NCBI GenBank assembly: GCA_021234155.1
Contig: JAJEKV010000027.1
Coordinates: forward strand, 3,966,623-4,030,622
Direction: 5' to 3'
Origin: Isoetes taiwanensis
Lineage: Eukaryota > Streptophyta > Lycopodiopsida > Isoetales > Isoetaceae
Length of the DNA: 64,000 nt
How positions within the stretch are numbered: position 1 is the first letter of the stretch; each line of letters starts with the position of its first letter. The translations under genes were made by a program, and so were the position numbers. The notes under the pieces were generated by a model, which did no database searches, had not been told where the DNA came from, and worked only from the letters and a program-made list of their open reading frames with translations. This document shows positions 46,620 through 59,100 of this stretch, in pieces.

Positions 46620-47494
46620 CTCAAGTGGGTTATGGAAAATAACCCTCTCGAGGTTAATCTCCTCATCATAAAACACGAGTGTCAGAATTACAACAGGGCT
46701 AAGCTCAATGAAACGACCCCAAAATTTGCTCTTCAATATGCTATCACCCCAGAACCTCCAGCCCCTCTCTTTACAGTGGCAAGTAATGACCATTGGATGA
46801 TGACTAACCTGCCAGATTCCAGTAAAGCACCTTTTCTATGTATAAGAAAAGAAGAAATGGACATATAATTTTGAGACACATCCATAGGCAAGCATTTTTC
46901 TGAAACAAAATGCAGTCCCTTATTAGGGTAGTCGCCTTCATATGTCTCCCTTAATAAAGGATTGAAAGGTTTGCGGAGCCAGCCCTCATCATGCCATCTC
47001 CCTGAACACGCTATACTTTTTAATTCTCCCATTATTAGAGCAAACAAATGATCTCATTAGAGCTCAACATATTACTTGAATGTAAGGGGAAAACACATAT
47101 ACCTTCTTTCCCCATTCTTGGGCCTGGTCAAGTAATTGGGAGCACTCTAAATCCTCAAAGCATTTTTGCAGTATTGACAATGGCTCGTTGAAATAAACAG
47201 GCATGCACACTTTACTAAGATCCTTGCCAATGTTATCTCTGATCATGGACCACAAGCTTACACCCTTCTCCTGCTCCTTTGGATCCGATAATCTTTTTTT
47301 TCTCTCCATAACAAGATAGCGAAAACCAATGCTAAGTGCTAATTCAGTTGCCAATGTATTATCCGAGAAAGAGGGACTATGACTGCTATCAATAAAAACT
47401 TCTTGTGTATCAAAAAACGTGTTATCTTCATCCTCAGAATCTGCTCCAGTATATGGCTGAACACTTTCATCATCAGAATTTTTTTCACTTGCAC
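46620..47494 (-). pseudogene. Oxysterol-binding-protein-related (ORP) gene fragment
   Basis: The reverse-strand exon 47103-47494, with acceptor (CTTAG) and donor (GTATAT), carries an acidic lead, then [29 protein letters not shown] and LQKCFEDLE, the start of the ORP lipid-binding domain. About 46990-46890 gives [20 protein letters not shown] (the ORP signature has GETYE) in degraded context. About 46793-46640 gives [13 protein letters not shown] and [12 protein letters not shown], then text cut off at 46.62 kb. Intact ORPs have a PH domain before and about 150 further residues after; neither was found. ORPs move sterols and phosphoinositides at membrane contacts. Lesions and truncation make this a gene fragment. 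Confidence 0.8.
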
Positions 47495-49200
47495 CTAAGA
47501 GATTAAACACTGACAAAAACAACAAAGTATACTATAAGAGACGTCCATTATTCGAGTGATTTGCAACTCCAATGCTTGCACGCCTGCTTTTCAAACAATG
47601 AAAAAGTGTGATTCAAATTTATTCTATGATCTTTCAGACTTTCAACTGCAGATCCACCTGGAATTTGACTTTGCATCTCATCCACAACGGTGGTCTCTAG
47701 GTCGACTTTTTTGATCTATAAATCACAATACCAGTTTATTCATTTAGAAGCACGTTGGCCACCACACATGAAATGACTGCCACTTCTAAAAGCTCAAGGT
47801 CTGAATAGAATATTATAGGTTTCTCTAGCTGATATAGTGTTAGATAACCTTGACGAACATGAGTAGGGCATCCTAATGATGGCTTCCTATATTTTTGGGT
47901 CCGTGATTATCCTAAGATCAGTCTTCTTCCTCATAGAATCAGGCACAAGGTAGTTACCAGCCTTTTGAATAACACAGTCAGAAGGATACCCATAGAACTA
48001 AGCCAGCACTTACTATAATAATATGCCTGGACAAGGCATATTATTATCAAAAATTCCTTGGTGCATGGAGTGTTTTCTTCACTCCAGCTTGGTTAAGCAT
48101 GGGCAGTGAGTGAGTATGTGTTCTTTCATTATATGATTCTACTGTGACGTGTCTCTGGCTTCTAGGCATATATGGGCTTCCTAGCTCATCACCAAGGATG
48201 CTGGAACACAAGCATTTGACAGAACATCCCAGCAGCAACCACATAGCTTACACTCTATGACAGCCCTACGAAGTGGAAATTCCATCCTCAAGAAAATGAA
48301 CTTTGTGCCCCCATTGTAGGTTACTTCATGAAACCAGAAGGCAATAAGCCCCAGCCCAAATCGCAAAATCAGTTGTCATAGGTAGCCATGATCTTGGAGA
48401 TGAAGAGAGCCCATGAAGATGCAGCAATGGCAAAGTTGGATTTGATGCTGATAAAGTTAGACACAAGAACATCATTTCGGCGTAACTCGCTTGTTGGTAT
48501 TTTAAATTTCGTAAACCAGATCTTTTTTAAAAACCTAGAAGTGGGCTCGTTGAAATAAGGGAAAAACTACAATATACCCCTAACTTTTTGCAAAATTCAC
48601 AGTATACCCCTAACTTTCTAAAAATTCACAAAATGCCCCTAAAAAACCTATACATTAAGGGCGTATATCCAACTAGACAAATAATAATATCAACCTTTTT
48701 AATTTGGAAATTTCCGGCCTGGTGGAAAATCTTTTTGGAATTTTTCTTAAGTCAATTTCTTATGATTATTGGGGTTCTACCTGCCGGAAGTTTTTTCCGT
48801 TCTTCCAAAAATTGAGAATGTTTCTTAACATCCAAAAATTAGACAAAATCATTTATTTTTTGGTTCGAGATTGTTGGGTTTGGGCGGGTTGGGCATGCAT
48901 GCCACTAAGCTTGAAAGCATCCAGATATCATGGCCTTCAACCCGGAATGCATAGGTTCGGCTCCGGGAAGCAATTGCGGCCAGTCCCTGGCAACTATGAT
49001 TCCAAAAACTCCTGAGTTTTTTCTTTCCAAATCCGATGTTGGAGATGATGGGCTTCATCTGAATGAAGATGGCAGACATTTTCATTTTGGGCTTCTCCGC
49101 AATAGAGTTTTGTGTTTTGAGATATGCCATCATGTGGGTTCATTCTGCCTTTCGAGCCATCATTGCAATGAGTGTAACTGACCTACTTGCATGTCTTTCA
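47495..49200. other. Spacer with a small hairpin at 48015-48047
   Basis: ataataatatgcc (48015-48027) pairs exactly with 48035-48047 across a 7-nt loop. 48575-48640 has a short repeated 'cccctaact' motif. The upstream exons of the ORP gene are not recognisable. No gene supported. Confidence 0.4.
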
Positions 49201-50596
49201 GATGGTTCAAAAAGCTCTCATGTTCACTGCATTGCCTGAAGGAGAAAAACCTCCATTGCAAGTAAGTCAATATAGATACTAAGAATAATAGCAGCATTGA
49301 ATGAACTCAAAGTTCGATTAAGAGTTTTAAAATAAAGATGCAGAGAATTTGTAATACGTAGATGGCCACATAGAAAGCTCTTCCATTCATAGAATCTGAT
49401 ATTTGATTCTTTGTTTATTCTTTGCTGTATCGTCAATAGTTTGATATGAGTCTGACATGACGCATATGGTGTGTTTTTAGCTCTCTGTTAAACTCCAATT
49501 TGCAAAACTAATATCTGCGTACTCTTCCATATTGTTCATCATTTCAGACAACACAGACAGGCATATCACCTTATTTACACTGCTTACATAACTAATTCTT
49601 TCTATCAAATGTTTTCCTCACTGATCACTCTATATATTATGAGGCAAAAAACCTGATGTTTTCACTGATTCTTCATTGCATCTGTACAGGAATTAGCAAG
49701 ACTTTCAGACAGTGGAGGAGCTAGAAAAGAAAAACTACATGAAAGATCCAAAAGGTTCAGGCAAGCAATATTCAACGCAAGCTACAGTACAGATTCAGGT
49801 ACATCACATGACTTCGAGATCCCTAGATTTTACTTTCTACAAATAATTCTCTATCAAACATGTTAACAACATGTTTAGGTAGGTACGAGAATGACCCTAC
49901 AGCTCATGCTCAACGTCTTCACGATTATTTTCTCCTCTGGGTTCTCCTCCTTAACTAGAATGGAGTATGTTCTTCCCTTGCAATGTGTAGATTCTAGGAT
50001 TTTGCAGTCCCGTGTGCAAATCGTGATCCTTCTTTTCCACTTTCAAGAGCTTAAATTCTAAAAGGAGCCATATATCATCCAGATTAATCAGGTGAAAAAG
50101 ACAACCATGATCACTTTGCTGCAGGATCTTTAGTTTGGAAGTCTAATACTGGTCTCTCAAGTAACGGTTTGTGCCAGTTTCTTCTTTTGACAGAAATCGG
50201 TATAGAGTCTTTGGGATCAGAAATTTCGGGGAGGGAAAAGCATGTCGAAAGTCGGGTTCTATGATATATCACAAGACAAAAGCTTACAAGATAGACTTTC
50301 GGCGCCGAGGAAATCGACTCTTGGACCTGCAGGTCCAAGATGATGCTGATAAGTCATTTCTTCAGATTGGCGCGATCGGTTCAGATGATCAGGCTACCGC
50401 CTCCAGCTTCATGCAGTATTCACTTTTGGTGTTCAACAACATATTTTCCAAGGGTGGGGAAAAGAAAACATCCGTGCAGGTTATTCTTGAGAAAGCAAAG
50501 TTAGAAACTAGAGACTTTTTACATTCCATACGCCTACGGATTGGTGGAAAGCCCGATGGCTCTGCAATGATATTAGTAAGTGATGGTACAAGCTAG
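49201..50596 (+). other. Possible exons of an unrecognised gene
   Basis: 49201-49261 (after ttcag, before gtaagt) and 49690-49798 (after tacag, before gtacat) read open in a compatible style (VQKALMFTALPEGEKPPLQ; LARLSDSGGARKEK), and 50171-50596 is an open frame of 141 codons (IDFRRRGNRLLDLQVQDD; SVQVILEKAKLETR). I do not recognise any of them and cannot show that they belong together. A gene is possible but unproven. Confidence 0.3.
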
Positions 50597-51127
50597 GCTG
50601 TCTCTGTGCATAATTCACAGTTGTGGTTCTTATTGATTCTCCTTTTGCAGCAAGGGCTTGGATTTCTCCTTGGGCGGTTCTTGAGCAAGACTCTGTCATG
50701 CCTATAAATCCAACCGGATTGTCTATCCGTGAATGCAGTCTCAAATGGCATGTTATTTTCCGGTATCTTCGCTGGGCGAAGTTTGTAGCAGAGGTGTGAT
50801 GTTTGAATGGTTTTCGGCAGTTTAAACTTGGTGAAGATTATGTCTGTGCATATTACAAATCCACGCTTAAAGATAACTTTCATATTTTGCTTCACATCTT
50901 GCTGCGAATGTGAGGTATATGAAAATATATTAGCCCTGGACTCCAATATTTTTCTTTAAATTTTATTATTCTCTTCTACTCTCTTGGAGCAACATATATC
51001 AGAAGATTTTTTTCCTTCAAGGTTGTACTTATGTTAACTTTGTGGAATTTGTCAGGGAGATAATTGACTGAGCCACATGAGCAACTGCAATATATAATGC
51101 AACTCTGCCTTCAGGTACAAAATCAGA

Positions 51128-51466
51128 ATGGTAACATGTATTTGGGGCATTCCGGGGTGCTTATGTTGTGCTGGAATATGCAGTGATGGATCAAATGTAT
51201 GCTTCAAGTTTGACAGAGCAAAGATAAACAGGTTAAATTCTATTGGGGGTTCCAACTACACTTCATTCCAGATTGTCTCTGCTCATATGTGGCGGAAGAT
51301 TTGTGAGGCAAGATGCATGCACCCAGATAGAATCGCATCACTTGCCATGTTGATCAACTGCAGAGGCTCCTTCCTTTCATTGTCAATCACCGAAGATTTT
51401 AGAAAGGTATTAATTTCTAGACGAGTTTTTCCCTGTAACGATCTATTTTTGAAAATCTTTTGGTGA
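51128..51466 (+). pseudogene. BAHD acyltransferase gene fragment
   Basis: FDRAKINRLNS then NYTSFQIVSAHMWRKICEAR and DRIASLAMLINCRGSF match the central region of BAHD (HXXXD-type) acyltransferases such as hydroxycinnamoyl transferases, where S/TSFE..SAH.WR and a D.R.R strand are conserved. The HXXXD and DFGWG motifs are absent from the window on this strand nearby, so it is a fragment of a gene for CoA-dependent acyl transfer in specialised metabolism. The frame ends at a stop after about 112 codons. Confidence 0.6.
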
Positions 51467-52894
51467 AGAGCGAGCAAGGAAGACACCTGTTTCTTGGCCT
51501 ACAAGGACGTGAATCGCTGCCATATCTAATGCTTATGTTGGCGGTAGGGAGGTATTAAGAGCATAAGAACGTGATAAAATCAACACCAGCTGGTTGTTTA
51601 TTTACAACCATTTTGTTTTTTCTCAGTATCTGAAAGATGTTTTATGTTTGCATAAATATTAGAATGTAACAGGTTGTTTGTAATTGTTCTGGTCAAAGCT
51701 TTTTCTTATAAGTAGTCTACTGTTAGAAGCCTCATATTAGAAACCTCATATGTTGTATTAGAAAGATGTCATGCTAGGGTGTTTCTCATGCTAGGATGGT
51801 ACCTTGCGGTTTAGAGCAGAGAAAGCAGTTTTATGGATGCCAGATAAGCTGATGCCTATTGTTGCGTCATGCATCAAGTATTGCAGCATTCAACAGGGTT
51901 TTTTGCACCATCTACATCAGGCTTGCTTGCGTTTTGGAGATATATTTCATGTTTATGCAGTTATAATTTGGATGCTATTTGTCTTCATAGTTGATTACAA
52001 ATTTGTTCTTCTATTTTTGCATTCTCTATTCTACTCTTTTCTTTTTACCCAAAAAGGTTTTGCATATGGCAAGATGTAAAACCATATGTTTTATTTGATG
52101 GAATCTGCAAATGGCAGCATTCATATATGGCAGCATCCATTTGCATATTTTATACATATTTTTCTAATGATAATATTCTATTTTTTGTGCAGTACAATGT
52201 TTAAAGGATGGCTATGGCCATTTTTTAGTTAGCATTTCTTATGTTGAAATGCAGCATATAGTATGTGGTCACGAATTTGAGTGAGGCAGGTGATTTAGAG
52301 CAGATACCATACATGCTATTGTTCCTGTGTTTAGATTTATTATTAGTTAATGATTGTTACTTTTGATGTTTCAGTTCTGGCCATATTCATGTGCTACCAC
52401 CAAATAGCATTTGTCCAGAAGCAGATTCGAAATGTGATTTACGGTGCAGGCTTATGGAGGTTGGAGGCTTATGAGGACCCCTTTCCAGTTCCCTCATTTG
52501 CATTCTTATGATTTTCTATCTAGCTATCTGCAGCACCAAATAGTGTATATCGATCAAAGATTAATTTGTCAACCAGAATTTGGAGGCCACCAATCGGTCA
52601 TCTACAACAACAGATTAATTGCTCTGTTTGATTGAAGCAATAGAGCAACAAAAGAACTCCAGGTTTGTTCTTTCACTTTCTTGGCCTACTTTTTTCATTC
52701 CATTTAGCTATTTCTTAAAGATACATAATAGGTTAGTGTCGTGTAGCTATGAAGAAAGATTGTGAGCAAAATGTACAGTACAAATCATTACAGACCAAAG
52801 CTAGGTGAGCCTAAGATAATGGTCCTGAATATTTTACATGTTCATCTCCAGTATGTTGAAATCATATTCATTTGTGTCCACAAATGATATCGTA
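51467..52894. other. No gene recognised
   Basis: AT-rich with short open frames (51804-52079, 52444-52635) lacking motifs. A run of 'atatggcagcat' words at about 52110-52140. Confidence 0.4.
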
Positions 52895-53563
52895 TTGCAA
52901 CAACCTTTTGCTAACCTTTTAATATTTTTTATTAGGTTTGGAAGCACTGCGCATGTGAAATCAGTGTGAAATCAGTTCTGTGACCATGTCACTAAAAGTC
53001 TCTCTAGCAAAATGGTTGGGTTTCTTCTTACTATGGCAAAATGGTTACGCTGCTTCTTATTATCTGCCAAGACTTGGTCAGTCAAGGAACAACTTTTCTG
53101 TACATGTAGGTAACATTTTGATGACATGTATTAAGTTTACAAGAGTAGAAATTGGTTCACCTATGATTTGGGCTCTGCATACCATTTTGAAAGCTGCCAA
53201 TGGGATATGTTAAGGCCATGGGAATACCAGCTGCATGCTAGGATGCAGCAACCTTTTGCTAACCTTTTAATATTTTTTATTAGGTTTGGACTGCGCATGT
53301 GAAATAAGTTATGTGACCATGTCGGTACAAGTCTCTCTAAAAAAATCGTTGGGTTTCTTCCTACTATGGCAAAATGGTTGCGCTGCTTCTTACTATCTGC
53401 CAAGACTTGGCCAGTCAAGGAACAACGTCAAGGAACAACTTTTTTGTACATGTAGGTAACATTTTGATGACATGTATTAAGTCTACAAGAGTAGAAATTG
53501 GTTCACCTATGAGTTGGGCTCTGCATACCATTTGAGAGCTGCCAATGGGATATGTTAAGGCCA
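52895..53563. repeat. Tandem segmental duplication, ~320 bp units
   Basis: 52895-53220 and 53245-53563 share the lead CCTTTTGCTAACCTTTTAAT, then ttggttgggtttcttc, gccaagacttgg.cagtcaagg and ccaatgggatatgttaaggcc, with about 10% differences and a few indels. The short open frame in copy 1 (52980-53213, LGFFLLWQNGYAASYYLP) is not kept in copy 2, so the duplication is probably non-coding. Confidence 0.85.
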
Positions 53564-55560
53564 TGTATATGGAAAGTACTGCAAGTTCCTTTTTATCCCC
53601 AATTCTTTGTAAAGTAAAGCTAAAATAGCACATCAAATGTGAATGCAGGATACAACATATGTTCAAACTCAATTCTTTATAGCATACTTATGCCTGTTGG
53701 CATGGTGCTGCTATTATGTAAGCTTTTTGTTTTCCACTTAAATGACAACCTGTTTCCTTCATAAGAACATTCCTTTCCTGTTCACTGATGACAATGACAT
53801 GTGTGCCTATCATAAAAGTCATTGGAGAAGTTTCAAACAATGAAATATACCGCCAGTCATCTCAAGCTTCATCAGTCTATTCAAGATATATTTTGGTCAC
53901 ATTGTAGAGTTGCACCATTGGCTATAAATGGACTAGAGATGCATGACTCAAAGTAAAGAGTACATTAATATTTTTAACACTGCTAAAATGGCTTAGTAAA
54001 AAAAAGGCTTAGTCAAAACTACAGTGTAATTGTCACCTCTCTTTTAGTTCATTGTGCAATTCATATATATTGACCATTTGGAATACACTTCATGTTTTTA
54101 ATGCTTTGCTAATGATAATTTTATAGCAAATCCCCTTGAGATGGTCCACTACAAGTAATAATGCATAATCATGAAGTTTCATATTATGCTTATGTGGAAA
54201 CCTCCTCAAATTAGTATGTTAGTTTTGCAAAAACCTTGCTGAAGCATCGCCAAGATTTGAAAATGTTGTGTTTCTATGTTAAAAGGCATAGAATGTGCAT
54301 ATAAATGAGAACATCACAATAATTGGTGGTTATGCTCTATGGTGGTTATGCTCTATGATAAAATATCCTCAATTAGAGCCATGCTGAAGCATTGCCAAGA
54401 TTTATAAAAAAAGGGAATACCAATGGCCTACAACCTTATGGTCCCTTTAACTTTTTGTTTACCACGTGTTTCACTGTAAAGGCATAGATGCATTTTCAAA
54501 TGCTGGTGGGTCAAATCAAAATTTAATATAAGAATTTTGCTCCTTAAAAGGGTTCATTTCTTAGTTGCATTCTAAAAGCAATGAGAAATGGTTGTTTATC
54601 TTTTTCTTCGCATACAAATGCTCCACTCAACAAATGACTTTCACATGTTACATTAACTACTTTCCTTATCAAGCAGAAACATCATTCATCAGACAATCCC
54701 AAGTACATAAAATTTAACCTCCGTATATTTTGACACTTACTTTCCAAATCTTGCTTCAAGTTGTTACTAAAGCGGCAACGCCGGGCATTCATAACTAGTC
54801 TTTATTAATTTTAAAATTTAAGCTCGACAAAAAGCCTAGTAACGTTGGGCACGTTTTCTAGTTATATATACATTATGTGTAAATGACCATTATGCATTGC
54901 ACATGTAAATCTTAGGTTTCCTACATATGTTATACATTGTGTATTCTATTTTTAGGGCATGCATCTCAAGGGTGTAAATTTGGTGTCAGTGGCATATCCC
55001 AGGGTGATGCCAGGATTTATATAGCATTGTGGCCAATACTTTCAACATTTTAAAAAACCCTTCTAGCCAACCCACACAAAATTTATCAGTTATCAGAAAT
55101 CCGCCAAGCAGCGCTAAATCAAAGAACTTGATTATGAAATGAAAAGGCCTACGCCGATCTTTGAGAACTTTGATCTTGTCTTCCGAGTATATGGCCGTGG
55201 TTTGAGACCGTGGCAGTTTCTTGCTCATTCAAGATGAAGCTTGATCACAAACCTCAAAATGAGCTCTCTCAAAGGGAATTCTAAAACCCACCCAAAAAAA
55301 ATGTTTTATGGAGAAAGGCAAGATCAAGTTTGGTCAAAGTTGATGTTACGGGAAAACGAAAGCTCTCTGGCTCTGAGCGTGCTTTCAAACGTTTTAAACC
55401 CAGAGCAAAATTTACAAGAGACGTTAGTACCAGACCAGCGACCAGTCTCACTTGAATCTGACTCCAAGATCAGGAACAAATAAGGATGACACTGCTGTTA
55501 TATTATTAGTGCGTATGCTCGAATGCCCATTATGATATATTAGTAAATGCATATATGCTA
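53564..55560. other. Gene-poor spacer
   Basis: AT-rich; short imperfect duplications only (for example ggtggttatgctctatg twice at about 54326-54360). No domain-bearing frame. Confidence 0.45.
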
Positions 55561-55745
55561 GAGTGGAACTATTAGTTTATCTTTGTCGTGTTTACACGGC
55601 TCTCAGATAAGACATTCCCTGGTCCAATGGACAACCGTATAAACTATTGCATCAGTGGAACTGTTAGCTTATTTTTGTCGTGTTCACACGGTTCCCAGAT
55701 AGGAAATATATTCCCTGGTCCAATGGGGCAACTGTATAAACTATA
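55561..55745. repeat. ~93-bp tandem duplication
   Basis: GTGGAACTATTAG...TTTGTCGTGTTTACACGG...ATTCCCTGGTCCAATGG...TATAAACTA is repeated immediately (second unit from about 55655) with small changes. Confidence 0.8.
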
Positions 55746-56111
55746 CATGTAAGACATCCTTAAATCTCCTTAGTCACAGGATATTTCTCTTAACCACCTT
55801 GAAATTTAAGGGCTCCTCCAGCAACATAATTTTATGGGCAAACTTTGTCTTTCTGATACATATGCTATAAACAATATTGGTGTTAAAAGTTGTACAACAT
55901 GGACTTCAGTTCTTCCATTTCATCAATGATCTAAAGGATTCAAGCCCAATGCAGAAATATACAAATGCCAACTATACATCATGGAATTGTTAAGAAACAA
56001 CAGATGGTCAACAGTTGCTGCACAGAGTAAATATCATCTTTAAGCTCCCTGGTTTACAAAATCTAAGAATTGCAATGTACAATTTGTCAGTGGAAAACAT
56101 GACATGGTCCA

Positions 56112-59100
56112 TCATTCGACCTTCCAGTTGAGATTCCACTAAAACAAAACAAACCATCGTCAGCTCAACTCAAAAAAGTAAACTAAAGTCGACGAGTCTT
56201 ACTTGAATTATACAATCTTTCAAATTATAGTGCACCATCTTGTCCTCCCATCCGTGACTTTAGTTGACGTTCAATCTGGCATCATGAGATTAAAAATATA
56301 CTCTTTTAAGCAACAGGTGGGGATCTGAATTACGAACCCAAATCATTAATATATCTGGAATTAAGAACTCACCAAGGGAAAGTCTTCACGAAGTCTGCGA
56401 TATTGAGCACGTGCTACATCTGATCGTGCCATGGAGTGTACGCGAGTGACAGCCTTCTCAAATGCCGCCTCCTTTTGCTTTCTTCCTTCCTTCAAAAAGT
56501 CATCATCATCACTGTTGACGACTTCCTCTGTCGTTTCCATGGCCGAGTTTTGTAAATGGAAACCACGCAAGCCCACACGCTTACGTCTCCACCGCAACAC
56601 AGCTTTCTCTAAGATTCCAACTGACCACAGAATTTTCCTGTATTTCTTACGGACTTGATGTCCCCTTACATGTGCCTATGAAAGACAATAATTGTCAGCC
56701 TACAGGCACAATCAACATCGAAAGCCACAAATGCCAAGACATTCTTACCTGGATTCTAACCACATGCTTACGTAGCTTGAGAAATTCTTTCCTCCTCACC
56801 CAACCACGAAATTTCCGCTGGATTTGAACAGCTGCTAAATGCAGTTTCTGACGATGCCCTCTGTAAGCCTTCTGAATCTTATTGGCCGCATTAATAGCCT
56901 GCATTTCTTCATACAACAAACCTAAATCTAGTTCTTCTGGTATCAAGTTTTTCTCCCGAAATGACACCTGCCGAAAAGCTGCATGTATCAGTGCAGCTGC
57001 TTGAGTCGCATTTCGGACAGCCGATAAAGACCTCTGCAATGCAAGCTGCTCTTCTGTTCCCCAAACAGCAACATTGTTTCTGATTGCATTCATAGCATGA
57101 TCTGCTTGCATTGCGGCAGATATAGTACTTAGTTCGTTTACATTCCCTTCACGAATAGTCAAAGCTGATAAATGAGCAGCGAGTGCCTTTTCTGCCAAAA
57201 ATCCAGAAATGCCTTTGTGGCCACTCTGGGAAGCTAGATCTGCTGGAGTCTGACCACTGGGATACTTGGGTGTGGGATCTGTCACAAGTCCAGCACCAGC
57301 ACCTGCTGCCAGTAGTGCTAATATAGTTTTCTCCCTGTTTGTAAAGACATGTAAATATAGACGCTGCAAAGATATTACAAACACAATGCGTAAGAGCAGA
57401 AGGCAAGAATTCTATGCATACCTTCCAAATGCTGCAGCCCAATGTAATGCAGTCCAACCATGGCTGTCACGAAAGTTGACAACAAGGCCAGATTTTAAAA
57501 TCGAGGGAATTGCCCAGTCATAGCCAACAGCAGCAACCATGTGCAGAATTCCTTGCCCATTTTCATTGAGAATCGAAATAGCTTGTCCATCTTTTCCCAT
57601 TAGCCAATTTTTCAATTTGTCTTTCAAGAAAACTTGGAGCAGTTTCTCCTTCATTTCAATAGGTTGAATGCGGTGGTTTTCGACAAGAGATTTCAATCCT
57701 ATAAGTTCTTCATTGCTGATGCTAGAGGAGTATGTTCTACTACCTGAGACATCACCATTGCCTAAAAGCATCTGTGTAAGACTTATTTGTACTAAGAGTT
57801 CTTGCTCACTTTGTGATGTTCCGTTCTCCAAATTTCTTAGATCAGAGGTTTCTGGTTTAAGACGATACTCAAATTCTCTTACTTCACTGCAAGCCAGTCT
57901 ATTTGAACAAGTCACGTAAAAAGGCACTCTTCCAGGTGCATGAGGGGGAGCTTTACAGCGAAGGACATTGTCATTCACAAGCTCAGCTGGCACTTCCACC
58001 TCCCCAAACATGCAACACCAACTAAAATCTGAAGGGCTTCTCACAGTGTCAAGGAATTTCCCTGTTACCAGAACCTAAGCATGCCAAATCAAGGTTACTT
58101 CATATGAGCAAGTGAGCACTTTTTTAAAACACAAGTAGAGCAAGCATTTCAAGAAAATTATTTCAACACAAACTTTCCTTCACGCACCCATACATTAGCT
58201 TACAGGAACAAGCATACAATAAACATTTCAATAATAAAAACTTATATCAACTTACTTTAACCTCACTAGAAGAAAAGCCCCAGTCTGGAGAGAAGTCTGA
58301 AATAGTGAAGCGTTGCACTTGTGATATTGATGTGTTCAAGCCCATCTCTAGCTGCAATTGGCTGGATATTTCCTCCACTGCTCCTTCATCTTCCAAGGAT
58401 GTCATCCAAAGGGATCCAGAATCAGCCTGTCTTGAGATTGGCTCATCATTCCCAATTTCATTCATAAACCACTGATTGAAACTATCTACTTTCTTGAAGC
58501 TCATATTTGACTTAAAATCCTTCAAAGGCTCCTCATGATCCGTTACGTTCAGATCTTTGGCATGCTGCTGTTCAGTATGTATTATTTTCTTTCCTTGCCA
58601 CACCATCTGTTGACCCATCTCAAGTTTGTTTTGATCTTTTGGCTGCTGCAATGAGTAATTCCAGCCATTTAAACCAGAAGGATATAGTTGCTCATTTCCA
58701 TTCTGCATTGGCTGCTTTGAAAATGACATCCAACCTTGTTGACTGGACATCTCTTGAGTTCCCATCTGCAAGCATAATAATGATTAAACTGATGGGTGTG
58801 TCGAAATAAAGACACAGAACGAAGAGGTTAAGTGATAAAAAAGTGAATACAAGTAAATTGCTCAGAACATTCAAATAAATTGCCAGTCTGAATCGCACAT
58901 AGAAAACTGGTGAATAATAGTTTTATCACAAGAACATTCAAGTAGATTGCCAGTCTAAATCGCACACAGAAAAATAGTGAATAATAGTTTTCTCACAACT
59001 CATAGATCTCTCATACCTTTTGGGAGGGCCGTTGGATATCTATTTGTTGTGTTTGTGAAGTTTGTTGTGGAGTCCAACGACGATGAGCCTGAAAGAGAAA

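Noticed and set aside
48930-49181. Forward 83-codon open frame as an exon
   Set aside because: No convincing donor/acceptor pairing or homology; left within the unresolved 47.5-50.6 kb region.
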